Notes under the pieces: model-generated
What the model was told of the DNA's origin: nothing
Database searches by the model: none
The model's input: only the letters and a program-made list of their open reading frames with translations
Shown here: positions 42,474 through 50,414 of the stretch, piece after piece
Layout of the letters: the number at the start of each line of letters is the position of its first letter
Numbering within the stretch: the stretch's first letter is position 1
NCBI GenBank assembly: GCA_025964715.1
Contig: JAOPYH010000009.1
Coordinates: 1-53,545, forward strand
Length of the DNA stretch: 53,545 nucleotides
Direction of reading: 5' to 3'
Source of the DNA: Streptosporangiaceae bacterium
Lineage (GTDB): Bacteria > Actinomycetota > Actinomycetes > Streptosporangiales > Streptosporangiaceae
Program-made: the position numbers and the translations under genes

Positions 42474-43020
42474 GCGGCGTCGGTAGCTCGAAGCGGCCGA
42501 ACACCCAGGTTCCGGGCACGCCAGGGTCGTCGCCGACCCAGAACTGCGTCCAGAGCCGGACGAACTCGTCCCTGGAGAGATAGCCGTCGCCGTCGAGGTC
42601 GAGCAGCGGGAAGATCTCGTCCGTATCGGTCGCACAGCCGTTCCACGCCTCGATGAGCTGGTTGTACTCGGCCGGGGAGATCCGCCCGTCGCCGTTCTCG
42701 TCGGTGGCCTCGAACATGGCCTCGGCGGTCCCGGTGACGGTGTGCGACATCCCAGCCAGCTGGTCGACGGTCTTCAGGACCTCGTCTAGCGTGACGTTGT
42801 TGTCGCGATCGAGGTCGGAGCCGGCCAGCAGGGTGGCCCACCAGCCCATCATGATCGAGGTGAGCCGGGTGTGGTCCGCCGAACCGGGCGCCACGCCGCG
42901 GATCGCGGTCCACCGGTCGGCCAGCGCCGAGAAGTCGGCTTCGCGCAGGAAACCGTCGCCGTCGGCGTCCATCGCGTCGAACACCCCGGCGATCTTGCTT
43001 CGCTGGAACTCGCTTGCCAT
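42463..43020 (-). CDS. Calerythrin-like EF-hand calcium-binding protein
   Basis: The 185-residue cytosolic protein has four EF-hand loops: DADGDGFLREAD (about residue 17), DLDRDNNVTLDE (about 70), DENGDGRISPAE (about 104) and DLDGDGYLSRDE (about 138). All keep Asp/Asn at positions 1, 3 and 5 and an acidic residue near position 12, so all four may bind Ca2+. This corresponds to the actinobacterial calerythrin/CabA-D type sarcoplasmic-calcium-binding-like proteins, likely Ca2+ buffers. ATG 43020 follows AAAGGACG. It diverges from the glycerate kinase gene across 225 bases that hold both promoters and no visible gene. Confidence 0.88.
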   Translation of the reverse strand: MASEFQRSKIAGVFDAMDADGDGFLREADFSALADRWTAIRGVAPGSADHTRLTSIMMGWWATLLAGSDLDRDNNVTLDEVLKTVDQLAGMSHTVTGTAEAMFEATDENGDGRISPAEYNQLIEAWNGCATDTDEIFPLLDLDGDGYLSRDEFVRLWTQFWVGDDPGVPGTWVFGRFELPTPHGR

Positions 43021-43245
43021 GGCTTCGTCCTTTCGGCGGTCCGGTGTCGCATCGGCCCGCGTACGCGGACCTGGACCAAGCGACTTCGACATCGGAACGG
43101 TAACCCGTGGCGGCCGGATTTCTCCACGACCGAGAGGATGTCCGTTAGGTATCAACACCGTCGAGGTCCCTGCGGGTGTCAAATAGTTCCGTTGTGGCGT
43201 ATGCAGAAGGTAAGAGCCCCCTCCCGGGCTGAAAGGCGTCGACAA

Positions 43246-44403
43246 GTGGTCTCCGCAGTGTCCCCCTCGGTGCTCGGCTCCGACGGTCACGTCCTGGTGT
43301 CCCCCGACAAGTTCAAGGGATCGCTGAGCGCACCGGAGGTGGCCCTGCACCTGGCGGTGGGGCTGCGGCGGGAGCGCCCTTCGGTGCCGGTCACCGTGCT
43401 GCCCGTGGCCGACGGCGGCGACGGCACCGTCGAGGCGGCCGTGGCCGCCGGCTTCCGCCGGATCACGCTGGAGGTCTGCGGCCCCACCGGCCGCCCGGTC
43501 AAGGCGTCCATGGCCGTCGACAGGGACACCGCGGTCGTGGAGTTGGCGGAGGCGTCCGGGCTGCGTCACCTGCCGGAGGGGCGGCCGCAGCCGCTGACCG
43601 CCACAAGTCTCGGCACCGGCCAGCTGATCGCCCAAGCCGTACGGCTGGGCGCACGTCGCATCGTCCTCGGTCTCGGTGGCAGCGCGTGCACCGACGGCGG
43701 AGCCGGGCTCATCCAGGGGCTCGGCGGCCGGCTGCTGGACGCCCATGGCGCCGACCTCGCGCCGGGTGGCGCCGCCCTGCGTTCGCTGCACGCGCTCGAC
43801 CTGCGCGGCCTCTCGGGCCTCGCCGGGATCGAGGTGATCGTTGCCAGCGACGTGGACAACCCGCTGCTCGGGCGGCAGGGCGCCGCCGCCGTCTACGGGC
43901 CGCAGAAGGGCGCCGGCCGCGACGACGTTCGCGTCCTCGAGGCGGGCCTGCGCCGGTGGGCGGACCTGGCGGAGGCGGCCTCGCGCCGGACGGTGCGCGA
44001 CAAGGCCGGCGCCGGGGCCGCGGGTGGCGTGGGGTTCGCCGCGCTGGCCCTCCTGGACGCCGGCGTGGAGCCCGGGATCACGTTCCTCCTCCACCTGCTC
44101 GGCTTCGCCGAGCGGGTGCGCGGCGCCCGGCTCGTCATCACCGGCGAGGGCTCGCTGGACACCCAGACCCTGCGCGGCAAGGCCCCGATGGGCGTGGCCC
44201 GGGCGGCCGCCCGGGCGGGCGTCCCGGTGGTAGCCGTGGCCGGCCGCCGCAGCCTCACCGGCGAGCAGCTGCGCCGTGCCCGAATTCAGGCCGCCTACAC
44301 GCTGACCGACATCGAGCCGGACCTGGAACGCTGCGTGCGGCACGCCGGCCGGCTGCTGGAACGGCTCACGGTCGCCATCGCCGACGAATGGCTGCCCGCC
44401 TGA
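43246..44403 (+). CDS. Glycerate kinase (GarK/GlxK family)
   Basis: This enzyme phosphorylates D-glycerate (usually to 2-phosphoglycerate), linking glyoxylate or photorespiration-like products to glycolysis. The 385 residues contain VSPDKFKGSLSAPEVALHLAVGL (family N-terminus), LPVADGGDGTVEA, LGLGGSACTDGGAGLIQGLGG, DVDNPLLGRQGAAAVYGPQKGA and VITGEGSLDTQTLRGKAPMGVA. GTG 43246 is chosen with GAAAGG 8 bases upstream; in-frame ATG 43201 would add 15 residues, and GTG 43258 is also possible. Allantoin breakdown ends in glyoxylate, which can become glycerate, so a link with the purine operon is conceivable but unproven. Confidence 0.88.
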   Translation: MVSAVSPSVLGSDGHVLVSPDKFKGSLSAPEVALHLAVGLRRERPSVPVTVLPVADGGDGTVEAAVAAGFRRITLEVCGPTGRPVKASMAVDRDTAVVELAEASGLRHLPEGRPQPLTATSLGTGQLIAQAVRLGARRIVLGLGGSACTDGGAGLIQGLGGRLLDAHGADLAPGGAALRSLHALDLRGLSGLAGIEVIVASDVDNPLLGRQGAAAVYGPQKGAGRDDVRVLEAGLRRWADLAEAASRRTVRDKAGAGAAGGVGFAALALLDAGVEPGITFLLHLLGFAERVRGARLVITGEGSLDTQTLRGKAPMGVARAAARAGVPVVAVAGRRSLTGEQLRRARIQAAYTLTDIEPDLERCVRHAGRLLERLTVAIADEWLPA

Positions 44404-44552
44404 CCCACGCCCATGCCCATGCCCACCTGTCTTACACCGTGTCAGCAAGCAGGCGGAGGGGGGTACATTCTGCACGTGGCATCACCTCCCGCGGGACCGC
44501 ACCCTGTAGGGGACCAGTGGCACGTTTTCGCAGGTGTACGGGGAGGATCAAC

Positions 44553-45668
44553 GTGAAGGTCGGCGTTCCGCGCGAGATCAAGAATCACGAGTACCGGGTG
44601 GCGATCACTCCGGCCGGCGTGCATGAACTGACTCGCCATCAGCACGATGTGTTCGTGGAACGCGGCGCCGGCATCGGCTCCTCCATTCCCGACGAGGACT
44701 ACATCGCCGCCGGAGCCAAGATCCTCGACTCGGCGGACGCGGTCTGGAGCGAGGGAGAGCTGATCCTCAAGGTCAAGGAGCCCATCGCCGAGGAATACCC
44801 CCGGCTGCGGCGCGGCCAGACCCTGTTCACCTACCTGCACCTCGCCGCCTCGCGCGCGTGCACTGACGCCCTGCTCGAGTCCGGCGTGACCTCGATCGCC
44901 TATGAGACCGTGCAGCTGCCGAACCGCTCGCTTCCGCTGCTCGCCCCCATGTCCGAGGTCGCGGGAAGACTGGCGCCGCAGGTCGGCGCCTACAACCTGA
45001 TGCGGTTCAACGGCGGCCGCGGCGTTCTGCCCGGCGGCGTGCCCGGCGTGGCCCCGGCCAAGGTGCTCGTGATCGGCGGAGGCGTCTCCGGCCTCAACGC
45101 CGCGCAGGTCGCGGTCGGCATGGGAGCCGACGTCACGATCCTGGACGTCAACGTCGACCGGCTGCGCCACATCGACGCGATCTACCAGGGCCGGCTCAAG
45201 ACCCTCGTGTCCAGCGCCTACGCCATCGAGCAGGCCGCGCTCCAGGCCGACCTGGTGATCGGCGCTGTGCTCATCCCGGGCGCCAAGGCGCCGACCCTGA
45301 TCTCCAACGGGCTGGTGGCCCGCATGAAGCCGGGGTCGGTCCTGGTGGACATCGCCATCGACCAGGGCGGCTGCTTCGAGGACTCCCGGCCGACGACGCA
45401 CGACGACCCGACCTACAGGGTCCACGGCTCGATCTTCTACTGCGTCGCGAACATGCCCGGCTCCGTCCCGAACACCTCGACCCACGCCCTCACCAACGTG
45501 ACGCTCCCCTACGCCCTGGCGATCGCCGACAAGGGCTGGCAGGCCGCCTGCCTGGCCGACGGCCCCCTGGCCCTCGGGCTGCACACCCACGATGGCGTGC
45601 TGACGCACGAGCAGGTGGCGCAGGCCCACGGCCTGGTCTACACGCCGGCCGAGTCGGTCCTCGGCTGA
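44553..45668 (+). CDS. ald: Alanine dehydrogenase
   Basis: This NAD-dependent enzyme interconverts L-alanine with pyruvate and ammonia. The 371 residues include [25 protein letters not shown] (substrate Arg/Lys region), [17 protein letters not shown], the NAD fold [24 protein letters not shown], and [26 protein letters not shown] with catalytic Asp. [21 protein letters not shown] closes the family pattern. GTG 44553 follows GGGGAGG 5-6 bases upstream; the much longer open frame upstream is a shadow of glycerate kinase. A small palindrome ACACCGTGT (44434-44442) lies in the promoter region. A strong terminator follows. Confidence 0.95.
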   Translation: MKVGVPREIKNHEYRVAITPAGVHELTRHQHDVFVERGAGIGSSIPDEDYIAAGAKILDSADAVWSEGELILKVKEPIAEEYPRLRRGQTLFTYLHLAASRACTDALLESGVTSIAYETVQLPNRSLPLLAPMSEVAGRLAPQVGAYNLMRFNGGRGVLPGGVPGVAPAKVLVIGGGVSGLNAAQVAVGMGADVTILDVNVDRLRHIDAIYQGRLKTLVSSAYAIEQAALQADLVIGAVLIPGAKAPTLISNGLVARMKPGSVLVDIAIDQGGCFEDSRPTTHDDPTYRVHGSIFYCVANMPGSVPNTSTHALTNVTLPYALAIADKGWQAACLADGPLALGLHTHDGVLTHEQVAQAHGLVYTPAESVLG

Positions 45669-45683
45669 GGCGCTCTCCGCCGA

Positions 45684-45725
45684 CGACCCGAGCCCGCCGC
45701 GCCCACGCGCGGCGGGCTCGGGTCG
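45684..45725 (+). terminator. Terminator hairpin after ald
   Basis: The 19-base arms 45684-45702 and 45707-45725 are perfectly complementary around a CCAC loop, 15 bases after the ald stop. It is GC-rich with no U tract, as is usual here. Confidence 0.8.
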
Positions 45726-45777
45726 CGTACGGGCGGTGATCCACGCCGGGGACTCCAGGGGACCGTAGGGTGAGCCC

Positions 45778-46386
45778 ATGGGGGAACTGATCCTCGTGCG
45801 GCACGGCGAGACCGAGTGGAGCCGCTCGGGACGCCACACCGGGCGCACCGACCTGCCACTCACCACCCAGGGCGAAGAGCAGGTGCGGATGCTGGCTCCG
45901 GCCCTCGCCGCGCGCACGATCGTGCGGGCGATCAGCAGCCCGGCCGTACGGGCGCTGCGGACCGCCGAGCTGTCCGGGCTCTCGAACGTCGAGGTCGATC
46001 CCGATCTGTGGGAGTGGGACTACGGCGGCTATGAGGGCCGCACCAGCGCGGCGATCCGCGAGGAGCGGCCGGGGTGGTACCTGTGGAGCGACGGGATCAT
46101 TCCCGGCGACGCCCAGCATCCGGGCGAAAGCGTCGAACAGGTGGGGAGCCGGGTCGACGCGTTCCTGGCTCGCATCCGCCCGTCACTTGCCGAGGGCGAC
46201 GTGGTCGTGGTGGCCCATGGCCATGTCCTGCGGGTCCTCACCGCCAGGTGGCTCCAGCTGGAGCCCGCGGCCGGGCGCCTGTTCGCACTCGCGACCGGCA
46301 CCCTTTCCACTCTCGGCACCGAGCACGACCGGCCGGTGCTGACCTCCTGGAACGTCCCCCCCAGGCTCCCGACCGCCGGCGAATAG
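45778..46386 (+). CDS. Histidine phosphatase family protein (phosphoglycerate-mutase-like)
   Basis: The protein (202 residues) belongs to the branch-1 histidine phosphatases. The catalytic motif is ILVRHGETEWSRSGRHTGRTDLPLT with the phospho-His in RHGE. The second Arg/Glu set lies in EWDYGGYEGRTS, and the second His in VVVVAHGHVLRVLTARW. Such proteins hydrolyse small phosphate esters; the substrate is unknown. ATG 45778 stands six bases after TAGGGT (45766-45771), a leaderless-type start. It is separated from csoR by 134 bases. Confidence 0.87.
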   Translation: MGELILVRHGETEWSRSGRHTGRTDLPLTTQGEEQVRMLAPALAARTIVRAISSPAVRALRTAELSGLSNVEVDPDLWEWDYGGYEGRTSAAIREERPGWYLWSDGIIPGDAQHPGESVEQVGSRVDAFLARIRPSLAEGDVVVVAHGHVLRVLTARWLQLEPAAGRLFALATGTLSTLGTEHDRPVLTSWNVPPRLPTAGE

Positions 46387-46448
46387 GCCAGGCCCGCCGC
46401 CGGTCCCATGGCCGGGCGCGACCGGAACCTCGCTGCCGTATCCTGGAA

Positions 46449-46465
46449 ATACCCCCCCGGGGTTG
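46449..46465 (+). promoter_or_regulatory. CsoR-type operator upstream of csoR
   Basis: ATACCCCCCCGGGGTTG at 46449-46465 is a near-palindrome (ATACCCC-N3-GGGGT) of the G/C-tract type bound by CsoR repressors. It lies 56 bases before the csoR start, as expected for autoregulation. Binding is inferred from the known actinobacterial site style. Confidence 0.5.
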
Positions 46466-46520
46466 GGCGTCCCGGATCCGCAATAATGGACCGGACCGAC
46501 CTTATGAGCGCGAGGCAGAG

Positions 46521-46820
46521 ATGGCGACGGCCGACCGACCCACCCGCGGCTACACCGCGAGCAAGGACCAACTGACGACCAGGCTGCGGCGCATCGAGGG
46601 CCAGGTCCGGGGCATCGAGCGGATGGTGGACGACGATCGCTACTGCATCGACGTGCTCACCCAGATCAGCGCGATCCAGGCGGCACTGGACAAGGTCGCC
46701 CTGGGCCTGCTGGACGGGCACGTCCGGCACTGCGTGCGGGAGGGCACCGAGGAGGGCAAGTCCGAGGAGATGACCACCGAGCTCATGGCCTCCGTAGGGC
46801 GGCTCCTGCGCCGCGGCTGA
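46521..46820 (+). CDS. csoR: CsoR-family copper-sensing repressor
   Basis: This small all-helical metal-responsive repressor has 99 residues. The DUF156 fold is evident: DQLTTRLRRIEGQVRGIERMVDDDRYCIDVLTQISAIQAALDKVALGLLDGHVRHCVREG. The Cu(I) ligands of CsoR, Cys-His-Cys, correspond to Cys42, His67 and Cys71 with the H-x3-C spacing, which favours copper over the nickel/cobalt RcnR type. Cu(I) binding releases it from DNA. No copA/copZ gene is adjacent; the next gene is a convergent MpaB-type oxygenase, so it probably acts at distant loci. ATG 46521 follows GAGGCAGAG. Confidence 0.9.
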   Translation: MATADRPTRGYTASKDQLTTRLRRIEGQVRGIERMVDDDRYCIDVLTQISAIQAALDKVALGLLDGHVRHCVREGTEEGKSEEMTTELMASVGRLLRRG

Positions 46821-46830
46821 TTCGTGGCGC

Positions 46831-47670
46831 CTACGAGGCCAGGGCCAGGGGCTGCTTGGCGGCGCGCTCGAGCGCGCGTGCCCGATTGGCATCGGGCGAG
46901 TAGCGCAGCGACGCGGGTATGAGATGGCTGCCGCGGTAGAGCCCCTTGAGCGCCATCGTCGCACCGAGGTCCGAGGTCGGCAGGCCGGGCAGCCCGTACA
47001 TCCGGCGTGCCCAGCGCGGCAGCGTGGCGACGGACAGCGCTGCGATGCCGGGCGCGGCCAGCTTGAGCGGCAGCAGTGAGCGCGGAATGTCCGGGTTGAA
47101 CAGCCGCCGGAGCCCCTCGCGGGCGTCCCTGCAGGCCCAGATCCGGGTCCGCATCTCGTCGTAGTAGGCCTTCATCTCGGCTACCGAGGCCGGCACGGTC
47201 TCGGGATCGAGCCCCACGACCGCGGCCGAGCGGCGCTGCTCGTCCACGAACCGGTCGGCCTCCGCAGGACTCAGGCGCACGCCCGAGCGGCGGGCCACGT
47301 CCAGGTAGGAGTCCACCTCGCCCATGTGCACCCACAGCAGGTTCTCCGGGGCGTCGACCGGGAAGATCTCACCCGTGCGCAGGTCCAGGCCGGTCAGCTT
47401 CGAGTGCAGGTTGCGCACCCGGCGGCCGGCCCGTTCGACCTCGGCCGTGGTGCCGTACGTCCGTACGCGGACGAAGTTCACCGTGCGTCCCATGCGCGCC
47501 CACGCGGCGCCGGAGTTCATCAGCTGGGAGTTCTGCGCCGTACCCCACATGGACTGCGGGTGCAGGGCCTGGATCAACAGCGCTCGGAGCCCGCCGACGA
47601 TCAGCACGGGCTCGCCCATCACTCGCCAGGTCACCGATCCGGGCCCGAACAGCCCATAGTCCTCGTTCAA
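46831..47670 (-). CDS. MpaB/DUF2236-type oxygenase
   Basis: This 279-residue alpha-helical haem-binding oxygenase-like protein is of the MpaB/Lcp (latex-clearing protein) superfamily. Its signature begins DYGLFGPGSVTWRVMGEPVLIVGGLRALLIQALHPQSMWG, with the conserved His in ALHP. NLLWVHMGEVDSYL follows with further conserved residues, and YYDEMR lies in the later helices. The substrate is unknown. The start is probably TTG 47670: the domain begins at residue 4, the next Met is inside it, and GAGGGGCGGAG lies just upstream. It converges on csoR, with 10 bases between the stops. Confidence 0.82.
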   Translation of the reverse strand: MNEDYGLFGPGSVTWRVMGEPVLIVGGLRALLIQALHPQSMWGTAQNSQLMNSGAAWARMGRTVNFVRVRTYGTTAEVERAGRRVRNLHSKLTGLDLRTGEIFPVDAPENLLWVHMGEVDSYLDVARRSGVRLSPAEADRFVDEQRRSAAVVGLDPETVPASVAEMKAYYDEMRTRIWACRDAREGLRRLFNPDIPRSLLPLKLAAPGIAALSVATLPRWARRMYGLPGLPTSDLGATMALKGLYRGSHLIPASLRYSPDANRARALERAAKQPLALAS

Positions 47671-47715
47671 CGCTCCGCCCCTCTGCCGGCTTTGCGCCAG
47701 CGAAACCGCGCATAC

Positions 47716-47738
47716 GGCTATATTGCCGACATATTACC
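47716..47738 (-). promoter_or_regulatory. AT-rich imperfect dyad upstream of the MpaB-type gene
   Basis: GGCTATATTGCC followed by GACATATTACC (47716-47738) forms an imperfect inverted repeat in the most AT-rich spot of the region, 46-68 bases before the TTG start. It fits a promoter with a repressor site (TetR-like in size), but no regulator gene is adjacent. Confidence 0.3.
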
Positions 47739-47872
47739 CAGATATGACCTCGATCACACGTCCGAAACAAACTGAGTACGAAAAGGCCCGACCCGATCGT
47801 CCGCGCCGTACCCGCACAGGGGACGACAGCGGCCGTGACCGGATCAGGCCAGGGCGGGGGCTGGGGTTCGGA

Positions 47873-48211
47873 TCAGTCGATGTCGTCCTCCGCGGACGTC
47901 TGCTCGCTCACCCAGCCGAGATAGTCTCCGCTGCCGGCCACGACAGGAGTCGCGATGATCTCCGGGGTGTCATAGGAGTGGTTCTCAGTGATCAGCCCGG
48001 CAAGCTCCTCGAACCGGTCCGAGGTGGTCTTGAAGAGGACCATCCACTCCTCGGCGGACTCGATCTCACCCTCCCACCAGTACGTACTGGCGATGGGGCC
48101 GACGAGCTGGGCGCACGCGGCGAGCCGTTCCAGCACGGCGGACTTGGCGAGCGTGGCGGCCTCCTGCCGCGAGTCGGTCGTCGTCGTCACCTGGACGTAA
48201 GCGTCGGCCAT
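47873..48211 (-). CDS. cutA: CutA divalent-cation tolerance protein
   Basis: This small trimeric CutA1 family protein (112 residues) has the PII-like ferredoxin fold. It shows YVQVTTTTDSRQEAATLAKSAVLERLAACAQLVGPIASTYWWEGEIESAEEWMVLFKTTSDRFEELAGLITENHSYDTPEIIATPVVAGSGDYLGW, which contains the family signature from end to end. The Cys in LAACAQLV is the usual copper-binding candidate. The cellular role is unclear, although cutA is often called metal tolerance. AGGAGGG lies six bases before the ATG. It is not in an operon with the MpaB gene, since 202 bases separate them. Confidence 0.92.
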   Translation of the reverse strand: MADAYVQVTTTTDSRQEAATLAKSAVLERLAACAQLVGPIASTYWWEGEIESAEEWMVLFKTTSDRFEELAGLITENHSYDTPEIIATPVVAGSGDYLGWVSEQTSAEDDID

Positions 48212-48393
48212 GCGGCGCCCTCCTCTCTCGGCATGATCGTAGCCCGCGGCCCCGTCACTGAACCCCTTTCAGCCCAGAACTCTGCCGGTTCGCGGGCCCG
48301 CGCCGGGTGCCGCCGCCCGGCCGTCTCTCCGAGGTCTTGTCCAAGGTGCCCGTCTTGTGTAGACAAAGTCGGATCTCTTCCAGCGAGGTGAGG

Positions 48394-49593
48394 ATGACCC
48401 CCGAGCAGTCACCGGGCCCGATGGCCCTATCCGGGATCAGAGTGATCGAGGTCGGTGCCTTCATGGCCGCGCCGTTCGCCACCATGCAACTGGCCGACCT
48501 CGGCGCCGAGGTGATCAAGGTCGAGCAACCCGATGTCGGCGACCCGGTCCGGTCCACCGGCCCCTTCGCGCAAGGTGAGAGCTCGCCTTTCGCCAGGCTG
48601 AACCGCAACAAGAAGTCGGTGGCGCTGGACCTCAAGTCCGGCGCCGGCAAGGAGGCGATGCTGCGGCTGGCCCGGAGCGCGGACGTGCTCGTGGAGAACC
48701 TGCGGCCCGGGGCCCTGCGCCGGCTGGGCCTCGGCTACGAGGAACTGCGGGCGGTCAATCCCGGGCTCGTCTACATCTCGATCTCCGGCTGGGGGCAGGA
48801 CGGCCCGCTGGCCCACCTGGCCGGGCTGGACATCATGGCGCAGGCGCGCGGCGGGCTCATGAGCATCACCGGTGCTCCCGACGGCGCTCCGGCCAAGGTC
48901 GGCGTGCCGATCTGCGACCTGACCTGCGGGTTGTACGCTGCGCTCGCCGCCGTGTCGGCCCTGCGGGCGCGCGAGCACACCGGTGCCGGGCAGTTCGTGG
49001 ACCTGTCCCTGTACGAGGCCGGCGTCTCCCTGGCCATCTGGGAAGCCGGGAAGTACTTCGCCGCCGGGGAGGTCGGCGGGCCGCTCGGGAGCGCGCACCA
49101 GAGCACGGCGCCCTACCAGGCCGTCCGTACCGCTGACGGGTGGTGCACGGTCGGGGCCATCACGGCCAAGACCTGGACCGGCCTGTGCCAGGCCCTGGGC
49201 CTGACCGAGCTGCTCGAGGACGACCGTTACGCCGACGCCCACGACCGTCACGCGCTGCGGCACGAGCTGATCCCGGCCATCGAGGCCGTGACGGGAGAGC
49301 GGCCCACCGCCGAGGTCGTGACGGCCTTGGAAAAGGCCGGGGTCCCGTGCGCCCCGATCGCCGACTACGGGGAGGTCTTCACCGACGAGCACCTGTCGGC
49401 ACGGGAGTTCTTCTGGGACGCCGAGCATCCGGTCATGGGACCCGTACGCCAGCTCGGCTCGCCGATGCGGCTCTCCGCGACCCCGCCGCGGCGGGGGACG
49501 GCGGGCCCGCCGCTCGGCGCGGACACCACGCAGGTGCTGCGGGACCTCGGCTACACCGAGGACGAGATCGAGTCCCTGCGAGCCGGCTCGTGA
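48394..49593 (+). CDS. CaiB/BaiF-type (class III) CoA transferase
   Basis: The protein has 399 residues of the family that moves CoA between carboxylic acids. It begins LSGIRVIEVGAFMAAPFATMQLADLGAEVIKVEQPDVGDPVR; RLNRNKKSVALDLKSGAGKEAMLRLARSADVLVENLRPG and ISISGWGQDGPLAHLAGLDIMAQARGGLMSITG follow. The catalytic Asp lies in the GLD segment of the last motif. GEGQ-like FVDLSLYEAGVSLA is also present. The substrate is unknown. ATG 48394 is preceded by GAGGTGAGG. The stop overlaps the next GTG as GTGA, so it works with the crotonase downstream, a pairing typical of carnitine-like or branched-acid CoA metabolism. A short dyad CTTGTGTAGACAAAG (48354-48368) lies 25 bases before the start. Confidence 0.9.
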   Translation: MTPEQSPGPMALSGIRVIEVGAFMAAPFATMQLADLGAEVIKVEQPDVGDPVRSTGPFAQGESSPFARLNRNKKSVALDLKSGAGKEAMLRLARSADVLVENLRPGALRRLGLGYEELRAVNPGLVYISISGWGQDGPLAHLAGLDIMAQARGGLMSITGAPDGAPAKVGVPICDLTCGLYAALAAVSALRAREHTGAGQFVDLSLYEAGVSLAIWEAGKYFAAGEVGGPLGSAHQSTAPYQAVRTADGWCTVGAITAKTWTGLCQALGLTELLEDDRYADAHDRHALRHELIPAIEAVTGERPTAEVVTALEKAGVPCAPIADYGEVFTDEHLSAREFFWDAEHPVMGPVRQLGSPMRLSATPPRRGTAGPPLGADTTQVLRDLGYTEDEIESLRAGS

Positions 49594-50387
49594 TCGCGGG
49601 AGGAGAGGACATCGCGCCCGAGGAACTGCTGGCCGAGCGGGACGGCCCGGTGCTCCGGGTGGTGTTCAACCGGCCGGCCAGGCACAACGCCATGACCTGG
49701 GCTATGTACGAAGGCCTGTACGACGCGTGTGAGCGGGCCGACTCCGATCCCGAGATCAAGGTGCTGTTGCTGCGCGGGGCCGGCGACAAGGCGTTCGTGG
49801 CCGGGACCGACATCCGGCAGTTCGAGTCGTTCGGGTCAGGGGAGGACGGGATCGCCTATGAGGCCCGCATCGAGCGGATCGTCGACCGGCTGGAGCGGGT
49901 GCGCGTGCCCACCGTGGCGGTCGTTCGCGGCTACTGCGTCGGGGGCGGGCTCGCCCTCGCGGCGGCCTGCGACCTGCGCGTGGCCACCCGCGGATCGCGG
50001 TTCGGCGTCCCGATCGCGAGGACACTCGGCAACTGCCTGTCGATGAACACCTATTCGCTCCTCGTCCACCACCTCGGCCCCGCCCGCACGCTGGACCTGC
50101 TGCTGCGCGCCCGGATGTACTCGGGGGACGAGGCGCACGCCGCCGGGTTCGTGGCGGAGGTGTGCGACGACGAGGACCTCGACCAGGTGGCCGAGGAGAT
50201 CGTGACCTCGCTGACCCGGCACGCCCCGCTGTCGATGTGGGCCGCCAAGGAGGCGGTGCGACGGCTCCGCCGGGCCGCGCTCCCGGACGGCGATGACATC
50301 GTCGCCGCCGTCTTCGGCAGCTCTGACTTCCACGGCGCGGTGCGCGCCTTCACCGCCAAGCAGCCCCCCACCTGGACCGGCCACTGA
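49590..50387 (+). CDS. Crotonase-fold protein (enoyl-CoA hydratase/isomerase family), atypical active site
   Basis: This 265-residue crotonase-superfamily protein is coupled to the upstream CoA transferase (GTGA overlap at 49590-49593). The oxyanion-hole segments are GAGDKAFVAGTDIRQF and GYCVGGGLALAAACDLR. In a true enoyl-CoA hydratase the second segment reads GGGCE and is followed by a PE motif, supplying two catalytic Glu. Here the first is Ala (GGGLA) and the second Ile (FGVPIA), so ordinary hydration is unlikely and another crotonase reaction (isomerase, dehalogenase or CoA hydrolase type) should be considered. The C-terminal helices are complete (LSMWAAKEAVRRLRRA). Confidence 0.87.
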   Translation: MIAGGEDIAPEELLAERDGPVLRVVFNRPARHNAMTWAMYEGLYDACERADSDPEIKVLLLRGAGDKAFVAGTDIRQFESFGSGEDGIAYEARIERIVDRLERVRVPTVAVVRGYCVGGGLALAAACDLRVATRGSRFGVPIARTLGNCLSMNTYSLLVHHLGPARTLDLLLRARMYSGDEAHAAGFVAEVCDDEDLDQVAEEIVTSLTRHAPLSMWAAKEAVRRLRRAALPDGDDIVAAVFGSSDFHGAVRAFTAKQPPTWTGH

Positions 50388-50414
50388 CGCCGACCGCACG
50401 ACTGCGAGGTCCCG

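Noticed and set aside
40445..42913. 822-codon minus frame opposite the xanthine dehydrogenase large subunit
   Set aside because: Antisense shadow; it also runs across the GNAT relic and EF-hand gene in a different frame.
48354..48368. CTTGTGTAGACAAAG before the CoA transferase as a FadR/GntR operator
   Set aside because: The half-sites are only four bases with a four-base spacer, unlike the three-base spacer of FadR-type sites, and no regulator is nearby; mentioned only within the gene entry.
47723..48391. Plus-strand frame beginning MTSITRPKQTEYEKARPDRP across cutA
   Set aside because: No ribosome binding site, loses any protein-like character after about 20 residues and runs antisense through cutA.
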